A stretch of DNA of 27,007 bases from CAMXAS01 sp964442435 (GTDB lineage Bacteria > Bacteroidota > Bacteroidia > Bacteroidales > P3). A model generated the notes under the pieces. That model ran no database searches and was not told the DNA's origin. It saw nothing but the letters and a program-made list of their open reading frames with translations. Position numbers and translations under genes: made by a program. The stretch spans positions 1-27,007 of the forward strand of contig CAYTZG010000023.1 in assembly GCA_964442435.1 (NCBI GenBank). Direction: 5' to 3'. Each line of letters opens with the position of its first letter. The first letter of the stretch is position 1. This document shows positions 7,295-15,662 of this stretch, one piece after another.

Positions 7295-10200
7295 TTATTT
7301 TTCGCGGGCTTGGGACGCCGAGCGCCGGCGCCGCCAAATCCAAACGCCCAACAGCAGGGCGATAACGGCCACGGCGATGCCTAAGCCTTGCCACGTGGCG
7401 CGCGGCCGCGCCTCGGCCGAACGGGCGGCCCGTTGCTCCGGCGTCGCGGACTCCTCTTTTTCCAATACCCGTGCGCCCTCCTTGTCGATGTTGTCGATGG
7501 CCGGCCGCAGGGCCTCGTCTATCTTGGCTTCATAGCGTTCGGCCGCCGGCACGTCCAACTTGGAAGCGATAAACTGCTTCAAGGCCGCGTTGTCGCATAC
7601 AAAGCCACTGCAAGCCGCCTCGTGTTCGGCCACCATCTTGCCGTGCAGTTCCGCCACGCGTTGCAGCTGCCGTTCGTCGGCCTGCCACAGCCCCTTGCGC
7701 GCGCTTTCCATCATCACGGCCGTCACCTCCTGCAACGCATAGGGGTTCTTGTCGGCGAACTGCCGTTCCACGCCCAAGCCGTAGCGGTCTTCCACATAGA
7801 TTTCGTAGTATTCGTCCCACAGCCGGTTGTCGATGGCCGAAGCCCGCATCGCGTTCCAACCATAGGTGTTGCGCACCGTTTCGGCAAAGGTCGAAAGCGC
7901 GCTGGCCTCGCCCTGCAGCATATGCGATATATACTTCGGATTCAGCACCGTCGAACCGCTTTCCACGCCGATGGCTTCTTTGAGTTCCTGTACCTTGGCG
8001 CGGTCGCGGTTGCGGAAGTCGCTGAAATAGGCGGAGGGTTCGTGCCCCGTTACCTGCGACACGGCCGCCGACAGCCCGCCCATGAATTCATACACGTGGT
8101 CGAGGCTCAACGGCCCCCACGTATTGCTGGCGCGCGGCTGCACCACCGTCTCGGTATTGAGCAGCGCGGCTTCGAACACGTTTTCGCGCGTCTCGCCCCA
8201 GCCCTCGCCGCCGTCGGCCGAATAGAGGCCGCTCATGTTGGCGATATAGCGTTCGGCTATTTCACTTACCGAATCCCAGCTGTCGCCCTTCTCCACCATG
8301 CCCATGATGGACGTGCCGTAGTTGCCGTTCACGCCGCCGAAAATCCGCTCGCCCGCGTATTTGCGCGCGTCAGCGGGCGAATAGCCCTTTTCCAGCAGAT
8401 AGCGTTCGGCCTGTTGCCGGCCGGCCTTGACGTAATTCCCGCTCCCGTCCTCGGCCTCGGCGGCCATCGCGATGGCCTTATGTATCAAGGCCAAGCGGGA
8501 AGCCGCAATGTCGCGGAGCTGACCCGACGTCTGCACGACCACATCCACACGCGGACGGCCCAACTCCTCGGCCGGCACCAAACGCAGCGAACGGATGTTG
8601 CCGAAGCCGTCGCGCAGGGGTTCTACCCCCAACAGGTGGAAGATCTGCGCCACCATCGCCCCTTCGGTCGAAACGAAATCGGTGGCCCATAGCGTAAAGC
8701 TGACCTTTTCCGGATAACGGCCCAGCCGTTCCCGTTCGGCGGCCAGCAGTTCGTCGGCCAGGCGTTTGCCCACCTGCCAGGCCTGCGCCGTGGGCGTGGT
8801 TTCGGGATTGACGGAATAGAAGTTCTTGCCCGTGGGCACGGCCGCCGGGTTGAGCACGGGGTCGCCGGCCGAGCCGGCCGCTACATAGCGGCCGGATAGC
8901 GCCGCCAACAGCGCCTGTTGTTCCGCCCGCGTACTCTGCCGCAAGTCGTCCTTCAAACGCACGGCCATGCGCAAGGCCGACTGCAAGCCCGCAGCCGCCT
9001 CGGTTTGCCGCTGTTGACGTGCCGCCCGGTCATTGGCCTGCGGCGCGCGGCGGGCTTCCGCCCCGCCGCCGGCCGGCTCCCCGTTCATCGACTGGGCCTG
9101 CGCCATGCGTTGCATCATGCCCGGCATCCCGCTGTCACCCATCCGACGCATACGCGCGGTCATCTCCGCCTTGCGCCGTTCGGCTTCCGCCAACAGCGTC
9201 CGGTCTTCCTCCGACAGCACGCCGCGCAATACCGCCTCGGGCGTTTCGCCCGCAAACAGCCGTTTGAGCAAGCGTGCGCCGGCCTCACCGTAACGGTGGT
9301 TTACAAATACGGCCTCGCCGGCCTGTTCTTCGGTAATGCGCCCGTGCGCCGCATCCACGGCCGCGAGCCCGTAACATACGGCGTCGATGGCCATGAGCCG
9401 CGCCGTATTATCCACTTGTTCCGCCGTGTAGGGTCGCCCCAAGATATAAAGGCCGTCCCCCACCTTGGCGTTTTCAATTTCCTCTACATAATGGTGCACG
9501 CGTTCCACCTCATCGTCCGTCAACACGCGCCCCGTATCGATGGACAGGGCCGACAGCACACCGTTACGCGCGGCCAAGGCCGTGATGCTTTCCAAATAAT
9601 GCCGGCGCAAATCGCCCTCCGGCACGTTCTCCAAACGGTGCACCTCATCGCGCAGCCGGTGCAGTTCCGGATTGAGGCCGCTCGGCATGAACGGCGCCGT
9701 CAGGTGCGACAGCAACGTGGCGTAGCTGCGCCGCTTGGCGATAATGCCCTCGCCTATATTGCTGATGGTATAGATATAGAAATGCGGCACGTCGCCTATC
9801 AAGGCGTCCGTCCAGTCGGCATCCGACAGCGCCAACTGCTTGCCCGGAATGAACTCCAGACTGCCGTGCGTGCCGAAATGCAGGATGGCGTCGGCCCCGA
9901 ACGCCTTGCGCGTCCACAGGTAGGAGGCCACATACGGATAGGCGGGTACCGAACCGCCCCCGTGTACGATTTTATCCACGTCCGTGCCTGCCGAAGCCAT
10001 GGGCTGCGGCAGAATCACGACCTTGCCGAATTGCAGGCGCGCCACGGCCACGGCCTTGCCGCCGTCCGCCAAGTCGATGCCCATATAGGCACCGGGAAAC
10101 GCGCCGTAGCGCGCCTGAAGCGAATCGGCCAAAGCCGCCGGACATTCATCCCGCATCCACTGCCCGAATTCCGCTTCGCTCACCTGAGCGGGCTTGCCCG

Positions 10201-11509
10201 TTTTCAGGAAACGGTCATACGCGCCCTCGGCATACGGGCCCAGCACGACGCCGCTCTCGGCAATAAGCCGTTCCAGTCCGGCGGCATCGGCCGGCAGCCC
10301 GCTGACGTCATAACCATTTTCCTGCAAAAGTTTCAACGTATTGAACAAAGAGGGCACGCCTTCCAGCCCGGAAGCGTTCACAGCCCCTTTGCCCACGCCC
10401 TTGTAATAATAGATGGCGATTTTCTTGTCCGCATTGGCCTTTAGCCGCAGGTCGGCGTAATGCCGCACCAAACGGCAGAATTTCTCCGTATGGCCGGGGA
10501 TGGCGTCAAAAATCTTCATGCCGTTGCGTTCAAACGCCGCCGTCACGGCATAGGGCGCCACCGCCCCGTCGAGTTCCGGCAACACCACGCTCATCGCGCT
10601 GCCGCTGCCGCCGCTCATACCCTGTTTGTCGGCCATCCAATCCTCATACAACTCGTTGACCGTCAGCGGCGCCAACATCGGTGCGCCCCAAGCCGCCAGC
10701 GAATCCGTACCGCGTTGGGCGCCGCCCATCAGCAAGCGTCCGTGCGGCCGGTTGATGATGATATCGGGCTTCACGGCCGAAATCATGTCCAATTTCTTTT
10801 CCCCGAACGAAAATATCGGATAGACGTTCAGGCCTTTCTCCTCCAACGAACGCACCAAGGCCGCCATATGCTCCTCGTTGGAGTTCTGCATATTGATGTT
10901 GCCCGAAAGCAACACCACGCGCGGCGCGTCCGGCCGATACAGGCCTTTGGCTTCGTAAAACGCCTGATAGTCGGCGTAGGTGGCAAAGAACTCGTCTTCG
11001 CCCAAATGAAAGAAATAATCGGCCGGCACCGGCACCACGTCTTCATAGGCGCCGTTGAACCAGCGTTTGCCGTCTATTTCACGACGGATATAGTTGAACA
11101 GGCTACGGTAATTCCGTACCGAGCCGTTGTCCATCAAAGCGGCGACATACGCCAGTCGGGCACTATCGAGCGAATTGATTTCCGCATTCGTGCTTTCGGT
11201 CGAGAACACCGACACGCCCTTGGCGATGGCCGAGCGGATGGCGTCCAGATGCCGTTGCCCCAAGCCGTTGCCGTGCACCCGCACCAACACCATGTCGTAA
11301 CGGCGGATTTTCTCCACCTGCTCCAAATCCACCGGTTCTATCTTCACGAAAGCGTTGTCGTTGGCGCGACGCATCTTCTCCACCGTAAAATCCGGAAAGT
11401 TCAGCGTCGCCACCTTCGTCTTCGCCCCATAACGCATATACAGACCGCACAACCCTAATAACGCGATCACGCATACGCCCAAACTGTAGTATATCGCCTT
11501 GCGGTTCAT
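7295..11509 (-). CDS. hmuS: CobN/BchH-like chelatase large subunit of the haem operon, HmuS-like
   Basis: A 1404-residue membrane-tethered member of the CobN/magnesium chelatase H family. Residues 7-25 and about 1375-1392 (GIAVAVIALLLGVWIW) are membrane spans at both ends, so the body is probably held on the membrane, most likely on the periplasmic side. Chelatase signatures include HFGTHGSLEFIPGKQLALS starting at His544, NIGEGIIAKRR soon after, and GKNFYSVNPETTPTAQAW and ELGRPRVDVVVQTSG in the C-terminal half. No CobS/CobT or ChlI/ChlD partner genes are present, which argues against B12 synthesis. In the hmu operon context such proteins are linked to haem use, and removal of iron from the porphyrin has been proposed for HmuS. 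An unusual Met-rich, Gln/Ala-rich insertion covers about residues 783-850. Confidence 0.9.
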   Translation of the reverse strand: MNRKAIYYSLGVCVIALLGLCGLYMRYGAKTKVATLNFPDFTVEKMRRANDNAFVKIEPVDLEQVEKIRRYDMVLVRVHGNGLGQRHLDAIRSAIAKGVSVFSTESTNAEINSLDSARLAYVAALMDNGSVRNYRSLFNYIRREIDGKRWFNGAYEDVVPVPADYFFHLGEDEFFATYADYQAFYEAKGLYRPDAPRVVLLSGNINMQNSNEEHMAALVRSLEEKGLNVYPIFSFGEKKLDMISAVKPDIIINRPHGRLLMGGAQRGTDSLAAWGAPMLAPLTVNELYEDWMADKQGMSGGSGSAMSVVLPELDGAVAPYAVTAAFERNGMKIFDAIPGHTEKFCRLVRHYADLRLKANADKKIAIYYYKGVGKGAVNASGLEGVPSLFNTLKLLQENGYDVSGLPADAAGLERLIAESGVVLGPYAEGAYDRFLKTGKPAQVSEAEFGQWMRDECPAALADSLQARYGAFPGAYMGIDLADGGKAVAVARLQFGKVVILPQPMASAGTDVDKIVHGGGSVPAYPYVASYLWTRKAFGADAILHFGTHGSLEFIPGKQLALSDADWTDALIGDVPHFYIYTISNIGEGIIAKRRSYATLLSHLTAPFMPSGLNPELHRLRDEVHRLENVPEGDLRRHYLESITALAARNGVLSALSIDTGRVLTDDEVERVHHYVEEIENAKVGDGLYILGRPYTAEQVDNTARLMAIDAVCYGLAAVDAAHGRITEEQAGEAVFVNHRYGEAGARLLKRLFAGETPEAVLRGVLSEEDRTLLAEAERRKAEMTARMRRMGDSGMPGMMQRMAQAQSMNGEPAGGGAEARRAPQANDRAARQQRQTEAAAGLQSALRMAVRLKDDLRQSTRAEQQALLAALSGRYVAAGSAGDPVLNPAAVPTGKNFYSVNPETTPTAQAWQVGKRLADELLAAERERLGRYPEKVSFTLWATDFVSTEGAMVAQIFHLLGVEPLRDGFGNIRSLRLVPAEELGRPRVDVVVQTSGQLRDIAASRLALIHKAIAMAAEAEDGSGNYVKAGRQQAERYLLEKGYSPADARKYAGERIFGGVNGNYGTSIMGMVEKGDSWDSVSEIAERYIANMSGLYSADGGEGWGETRENVFEAALLNTETVVQPRASNTWGPLSLDHVYEFMGGLSAAVSQVTGHEPSAYFSDFRNRDRAKVQELKEAIGVESGSTVLNPKYISHMLQGEASALSTFAETVRNTYGWNAMRASAIDNRLWDEYYEIYVEDRYGLGVERQFADKNPYALQEVTAVMMESARKGLWQADERQLQRVAELHGKMVAEHEAACSGFVCDNAALKQFIASKLDVPAAERYEAKIDEALRPAIDNIDKEGARVLEKEESATPEQRAARSAEARPRATWQGLGIAVAVIALLLGVWIWRRRRSASQAREK

Positions 11510-11536
11510 CTCTGATGGGGGTTTATTCGCTTATGC

Positions 11537-12148
11537 TTAGTTCATTTTCTGAACGTTGAACAAGATTTTGCCGCTCACATTTTCTGCATCCTTGTACTGC
11601 GTGAACTCCACCTTGTAGATGCCCAGACCGTCGGCCGTGCGGAACGCGTAAACCGGCGCTTTCAGATAGACGGGCGGCATAATCGTTTCGCCATCGGCGT
11701 TTTTCTTAAACAGAATGACCGTAGCCTCCGACTTGACGGTTTCGACATCGCCGCCCATGGATTCGGTCAGGATGACCTTATCCACAACAAAGGTCGCCCC
11801 GGACGGCAGATTGGCGTTGGCAAACGTCACGTCGTCCGCAAACGTATATACCCCGCCTTGCGCGCCTACGGTCGTGGCCGCGCCGCTGTTGGTGCGAATC
11901 GAATATTTGTTGAACGCGATGTCCCAGTCTTTGCGCGCGAACCAAGCGGCGTTGTCGGCGCTTTCCTTGCCCGTGCCCACTTCCGCGCCCGTCGTAAACG
12001 AGAAATAATGCCATACGCCGGTTTCGGTCGCATCCACGGCCACTTCCGCCGTTTCCGCCTCCGGCTCCTTGTTGTTGTCGCAAGAGGTGGCCATGCTCAG
12101 CAAGCCCGTCAGCAAAAGGGCCGCCCATAATTTCAGTTGTCTTTTCAT
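11537..12148 (-). CDS. hmuY: HmuY-family haem-binding lipoprotein
   Basis: A 203-residue lipoprotein: signal peptide MKRQLKLWAALLLTGLLSMA, lipobox ending at Cys23, then an acidic Asn/Glu-rich tether. Conserved HmuY-family blocks are visible (VWHYFSF, WDIAFNKYSIRTNSG, AQGGVYTF). In P. gingivalis, HmuY binds haem through two histidines. Here the whole protein has only one histidine, His47, in the non-ligand VWHYFSF block. Met131 and Met157 fall roughly where the two ligands are expected, so methionine ligation is plausible, as reported for some other Bacteroidota homologues. It lies 27 nt after hmuR and 27 nt before hmuS, so it is second in the operon; in P. gingivalis hmuY comes first. Confidence 0.88.
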   Translation of the reverse strand: MKRQLKLWAALLLTGLLSMATSCDNNKEPEAETAEVAVDATETGVWHYFSFTTGAEVGTGKESADNAAWFARKDWDIAFNKYSIRTNSGAATTVGAQGGVYTFADDVTFANANLPSGATFVVDKVILTESMGGDVETVKSEATVILFKKNADGETIMPPVYLKAPVYAFRTADGLGIYKVEFTQYKDAENVSGKILFNVQKMN

Positions 12149-12175
12149 ATCACTTGTTATTTATATATTTCCTGA

Positions 12176-14401
12176 TTATTTGAATGCGTAACGCAAGCCC
12201 ACTAGATAGGTTCGCCCCGGATTCACAAACGAAGCGTCCTTGAAGTTGAACAGGTTGTCGCATTTGAACGTCACCTCAATCGTATGGGTCTTGATGCGGA
12301 ACGGCTTGACGAGCACCACCTTGAAAATGGCGTAAGGCTTGGACTGGTCGTAGGTTACGGTCTCCTCGCCCGTCTCGGCATCGGTTATCATTTCCTGATA
12401 CAGCTTGGGCGAATGGAAACGTCCCGCCATCTGCAACGAGAACGGGCTTTTGAGGATTTTGCCGTTCCACGTGATGGAAGCCGTGCCGCTATGGCGCACG
12501 TTGTCTTCCAACTGCAAGCCCGTCGAATTGTCCACGGCATCGCAGAAACTGTAACTGCCCTTGAACACCAACTGCCGCAACAGCACGTAGGTGAATTGAA
12601 AGTCGAAGCCTTCCAAAGACGCGCTGCTCACATTGCGGTAGTAGCGGTCGGCCTGGCCGTTTTCAAACACTTCGTATTGCGTGATTTTCTGATTGATGCG
12701 GTTGTAATACGTGGAGGCCGACACATTGAACGGGCCGTAGGTGTATTCGACCGAGAACGAGGCGTAAAGCCCGTGTTCGGCTTTAAGGTCGGGATTGCCA
12801 TAGACCCAGAACATCCCCTGGTGGTCGAAATCGTAATAGAGTTCCTTGATGCTCGGCGCGCGGAACGACGTACCGACGCCCGCCCTGAACTTGAGGCCGA
12901 CCACCTCGTACATCAACGAGAACTTGGGCGTGAAGGCCGAACCGAACTGCGTGTTGTAGGTGTAGCGCGCGCCGGCTTCCAGTTCCAAATCCTTGATGAC
13001 CTTGTAGGCCGCCTGCGTGAACGCGTTGAAATCGTCCACCGACTTGCGCGTGGGCGTCGTACCCAACGTCTTGAGCGCGTAGTTGGACTCATGGTTGTAT
13101 TCGAGCCCGCTCACGAGTTCCCATTTCGGGTTGATATGGAACGTGTGCAACAGCCGGGCCGACAGATAGTCGTTGACGTTCTGACGGCTCTTTTCGTTCT
13201 GCTTGCGCTCCAGCACGTCGTCGTCGAAATACTTGTCCCAGTTCGCGCTCAGCCGCAGGATATGCTTGCCGTTGCGCGGCCGCCATTCGCCCCCCGCCCC
13301 TATCGACATCTTCTGATCCAGACCGTGCGTCGTGTTCATGCTGTTTTCGGGATTGAACACCTCGTGCCGGTAATAACGGCCGTCCACATTCAGACGCCAC
13401 TGTTCGCCGGGCTTGTATTCCGTCTTGAGCTGGGCGCCGTAGTCGGTATAGGGCGCGGCGTAGGTGCCGCCGTCCACGTCAAAGCCCGCCGAAGCGTTGC
13501 GGAACGCATTGGCCCGCAGCGTCACGTCCTTGAAACGGCTGCCCACATCGGCCTGCACGCGCAGTTCGTTCGGCGTCTCCCAAGTGGCCTTCGCGCCCGC
13601 CTCCACCTTGTGGACGGGGGCTTTCGTAATGATGTTGATGATGGCGCCCACCGCGTTGGAGCCATACAGCGCCGACGCTGCGCCTTGCACCACCTCTATG
13701 CGTTCTATCTGATTGACGTCGATTTGGTCTAGATTGACATTGCCGCCCGCGCCCTCGGACACCAAGCGTTCGCCGTCCACGAGAAACAGGATGTAACGGC
13801 TGTTGAGCCCCTTGATGCGCAGGTTGTTGCCCATGGCGTTCTCAGAGCTCACGATGCCCGGCACCACGTCTTCCAAGGCCGCCAGCACCGAGGTCGCGGC
13901 CGACTTCTCGATTTCGCGGCTCGGTATCACGGTCGTCAGCACCGGCACGTCGGCCAAGTGCCGCTCGGTCCGCGTGCCCGTCACCACCACCTCGCCCAAC
14001 GACAAGGCCTGTTCCTTAATCTTAAAGGACAAGCCCGTAACATTCGCCTTTACGTCTATGTCGGTTTGGTCGCTCGTATAGGCGCTGTAATACATCGTGC
14101 GCACGGTATAGCGGCCGGCCGGCACGTCCTTGATGACGAAACGCCCTTCCGCGTCGGTCTGCGCGCCGTATTTGCCCGCCGTAACATAGACGCCGGGAAT
14201 CGGGCTGCCGTCCACGGCATCCGAAACGCTACCGGAAATAGTATATACAGAAGTCTTGACCGGCGTTTTCACCACCGGGTAGGCCTCCGGTGCAAACGCC
14301 ATACGCGCACGGGCGGTGCCGGACAGAGCGGTCAGGAACAATCCCGCCGCCAACAGCAGGGCGCCCATCCTACAATCAATCGTGCGATATGACCTTTGCA
14401 T
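12176..14401 (-). CDS. hmuR: TonB-dependent outer-membrane haem receptor, HmuR-like
   Basis: A 741-residue outer-membrane beta-barrel receptor. A signal peptide covers about residues 1-35. A carboxypeptidase-regulatory-like domain spans 53-128, the TonB-box-like EVVVTGT follows at 137-143, the plug runs to about 265 (ALYGSNAVGAIINIIT), and the barrel ends NPGRTYLVGLRYAFK. The haem-receptor signature is present: FRAP at 513-516 and NPDL at 536-539 with His527 between them. It starts the six-gene haem operon and has its own promoter at 14427-14457. Haem uptake is a strong inference from the FRAP/NPDL boxes and from hmuY and hmuS next to it. No Fur-type operator could be recognised by eye. Confidence 0.93.
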   Translation of the reverse strand: MQRSYRTIDCRMGALLLAAGLFLTALSGTARARMAFAPEAYPVVKTPVKTSVYTISGSVSDAVDGSPIPGVYVTAGKYGAQTDAEGRFVIKDVPAGRYTVRTMYYSAYTSDQTDIDVKANVTGLSFKIKEQALSLGEVVVTGTRTERHLADVPVLTTVIPSREIEKSAATSVLAALEDVVPGIVSSENAMGNNLRIKGLNSRYILFLVDGERLVSEGAGGNVNLDQIDVNQIERIEVVQGAASALYGSNAVGAIINIITKAPVHKVEAGAKATWETPNELRVQADVGSRFKDVTLRANAFRNASAGFDVDGGTYAAPYTDYGAQLKTEYKPGEQWRLNVDGRYYRHEVFNPENSMNTTHGLDQKMSIGAGGEWRPRNGKHILRLSANWDKYFDDDVLERKQNEKSRQNVNDYLSARLLHTFHINPKWELVSGLEYNHESNYALKTLGTTPTRKSVDDFNAFTQAAYKVIKDLELEAGARYTYNTQFGSAFTPKFSLMYEVVGLKFRAGVGTSFRAPSIKELYYDFDHQGMFWVYGNPDLKAEHGLYASFSVEYTYGPFNVSASTYYNRINQKITQYEVFENGQADRYYRNVSSASLEGFDFQFTYVLLRQLVFKGSYSFCDAVDNSTGLQLEDNVRHSGTASITWNGKILKSPFSLQMAGRFHSPKLYQEMITDAETGEETVTYDQSKPYAIFKVVLVKPFRIKTHTIEVTFKCDNLFNFKDASFVNPGRTYLVGLRYAFK

Positions 14402-14426
14402 CGTTTTTACTCTCCAATTTCGGATG

Positions 14427-14457
14427 CAAAGGTAGTATGACGCGCCCGCCCCGGCAA
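14427..14457 (-). promoter_or_regulatory. promoter of the haem operon
   Basis: On the minus strand the -7 box TACCTTTG lies at 14427-14434 and TTG at 14455-14457, with exactly 20 nt between. Both match the Bacteroidota consensus. Initiation would be near 14420, leaving a very short leader of about 20 nt before ATG 14401, so a riboswitch is unlikely. Confidence 0.65.
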
Positions 14458-14519
14458 TTCCTACTTATAGGTATAATGCGGGGGACGACTACCCAAATAG
14501 TGTTAGATGCGTTTGCAGA

Positions 14520-15650
14520 CTATTGATTGACAGCCGCTTGATAGATTTCCATGAACCGCTGCCCGATGTACTCGGCCGCGAACAGCCGCCGCGCCCGGCC
14601 TTGCAGGGCCGCCCCGTCGAACGTTTCGGCATGGTCGAGCATCCAATCGAGCGCGTCCGTCAAGGCCGCCTCGTCGGCCACGGGCACCATGCGCCCCGTT
14701 TGCCCGTCCATGACTTCGGCGATGGCCGGAATGGCGGTGCAGACCACCGGCCGCCCCGCCGACAGGCTTTCGGCCACCACGACCGAAGCCGTCTCGTAGC
14801 GCGAGAAAAAGACGGAAAAGGCCGCCTCGGTCAGATGCGTATGCACGTCCCGCGGGCTCACTTCGCCCGTAAAGACAACCGCGTCCTGCAATCCAAGGGT
14901 TTCCGCATAGGCGCGTGTCGCCGCCCAGTCCTTGCCGTTACCGACCATATATAACGTAAAATCCGTGCGCCGTTTCCGCAAGGCCGCCACGGCCCGCAGC
15001 AGCCCGAAATTGTTTTTCGTCTGTTCGTCGAAACAGCAGACGTGCAGCATACGATGCGGATGCGAAGCCTTGACCGCTTCGGTAAAAAAGAAATCGTCCA
15101 CGACATTGCGCACGACGCGGTAATCCGGATGATGCAAGCCGCAGGCCCGCATGGATTGCCCCAATGCCTCCGAAACCGGCATCACGGCAGAAGCCCGGCG
15201 CAAACAGAAAGCCGTCAGAAAACGCCCGATACGGCCATTGAACTGCCCCCGCATATACCGGCTCCAGTGTTCCGTGCATACGAACGGAAGGCGGTAACGG
15301 CCTTTCAGCAGACACGCCATCCACAACGGCCACGTCAACACGTGCGCGTGTACGACATCCGGCAAGCCGTTTTCGCGGCGGTACGCCCGCCACAGCCGGC
15401 ACAGGGCGACGGCCTTGCGGCACCTCGCCCCCAAACGGGTACGGGCGGCCGGATAATAAAGATAGTATTCCGTCAGATGCGCTTCCCGCCGCGTCTCTAA
15501 ACAAGCCCGTGCCAAATCCGCCTCTTCCTGCATATACAACACGTGCACATCCGCGTAACGCGCCACGGCCTGCGCGTGCTTGCGCACGAAAAGGCCGCAC
15601 ATCGCATCGCGGCGGTGCGGATACCAGGCCGACAGGAACAGGACTTTCAC
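14520..15650 (-). CDS. glycosyltransferase family 4 protein
   Basis: A 376-residue retaining, GT-B fold glycosyltransferase. The N-terminal Rossmann half starts MKVLFLSAWYPHRRDAMCGL, typical of GT4 enzymes. The C-terminal half carries the nucleotide-sugar EX7E motif ETASVVVAE at 286-294, followed by SLSAGRPVV. It would transfer a sugar from an NDP donor in surface polysaccharide, O-antigen or glycoprotein synthesis at the cytoplasmic face of the membrane; the acceptor is unknown. It lies 12 nt after hutI on the same strand, so it is probably co-transcribed with it, an unexpected partner. The next gene, hmuR, has its own promoter. Confidence 0.9.
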   Translation of the reverse strand: MKVLFLSAWYPHRRDAMCGLFVRKHAQAVARYADVHVLYMQEEADLARACLETRREAHLTEYYLYYPAARTRLGARCRKAVALCRLWRAYRRENGLPDVVHAHVLTWPLWMACLLKGRYRLPFVCTEHWSRYMRGQFNGRIGRFLTAFCLRRASAVMPVSEALGQSMRACGLHHPDYRVVRNVVDDFFFTEAVKASHPHRMLHVCCFDEQTKNNFGLLRAVAALRKRRTDFTLYMVGNGKDWAATRAYAETLGLQDAVVFTGEVSPRDVHTHLTEAAFSVFFSRYETASVVVAESLSAGRPVVCTAIPAIAEVMDGQTGRMVPVADEAALTDALDWMLDHAETFDGAALQGRARRLFAAEYIGQRFMEIYQAAVNQ

Positions 15651-15662
15651 GGGCGGAAAGGA

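Noticed and set aside
8918..10444. 508-codon plus-strand open frame inside hmuS
   Set aside because: Shadow of the CobN-like gene; Arg/His-rich with no domain, and the sense strand carries the chelatase motifs.
12284..13732. Long open frame on the plus strand opposite the haem receptor
   Set aside because: It is a shadow of the GC-rich receptor gene, rich in His and Arg with no recognisable domain; the opposite strand has complete receptor motifs.
11510..14520. Cobalamin riboswitch or B12 pathway for the CobN-like gene
   Set aside because: No B12-box-like sequence is visible, the leader before hmuR is only about 20 nt, and the neighbours are haem uptake genes with no cob genes.
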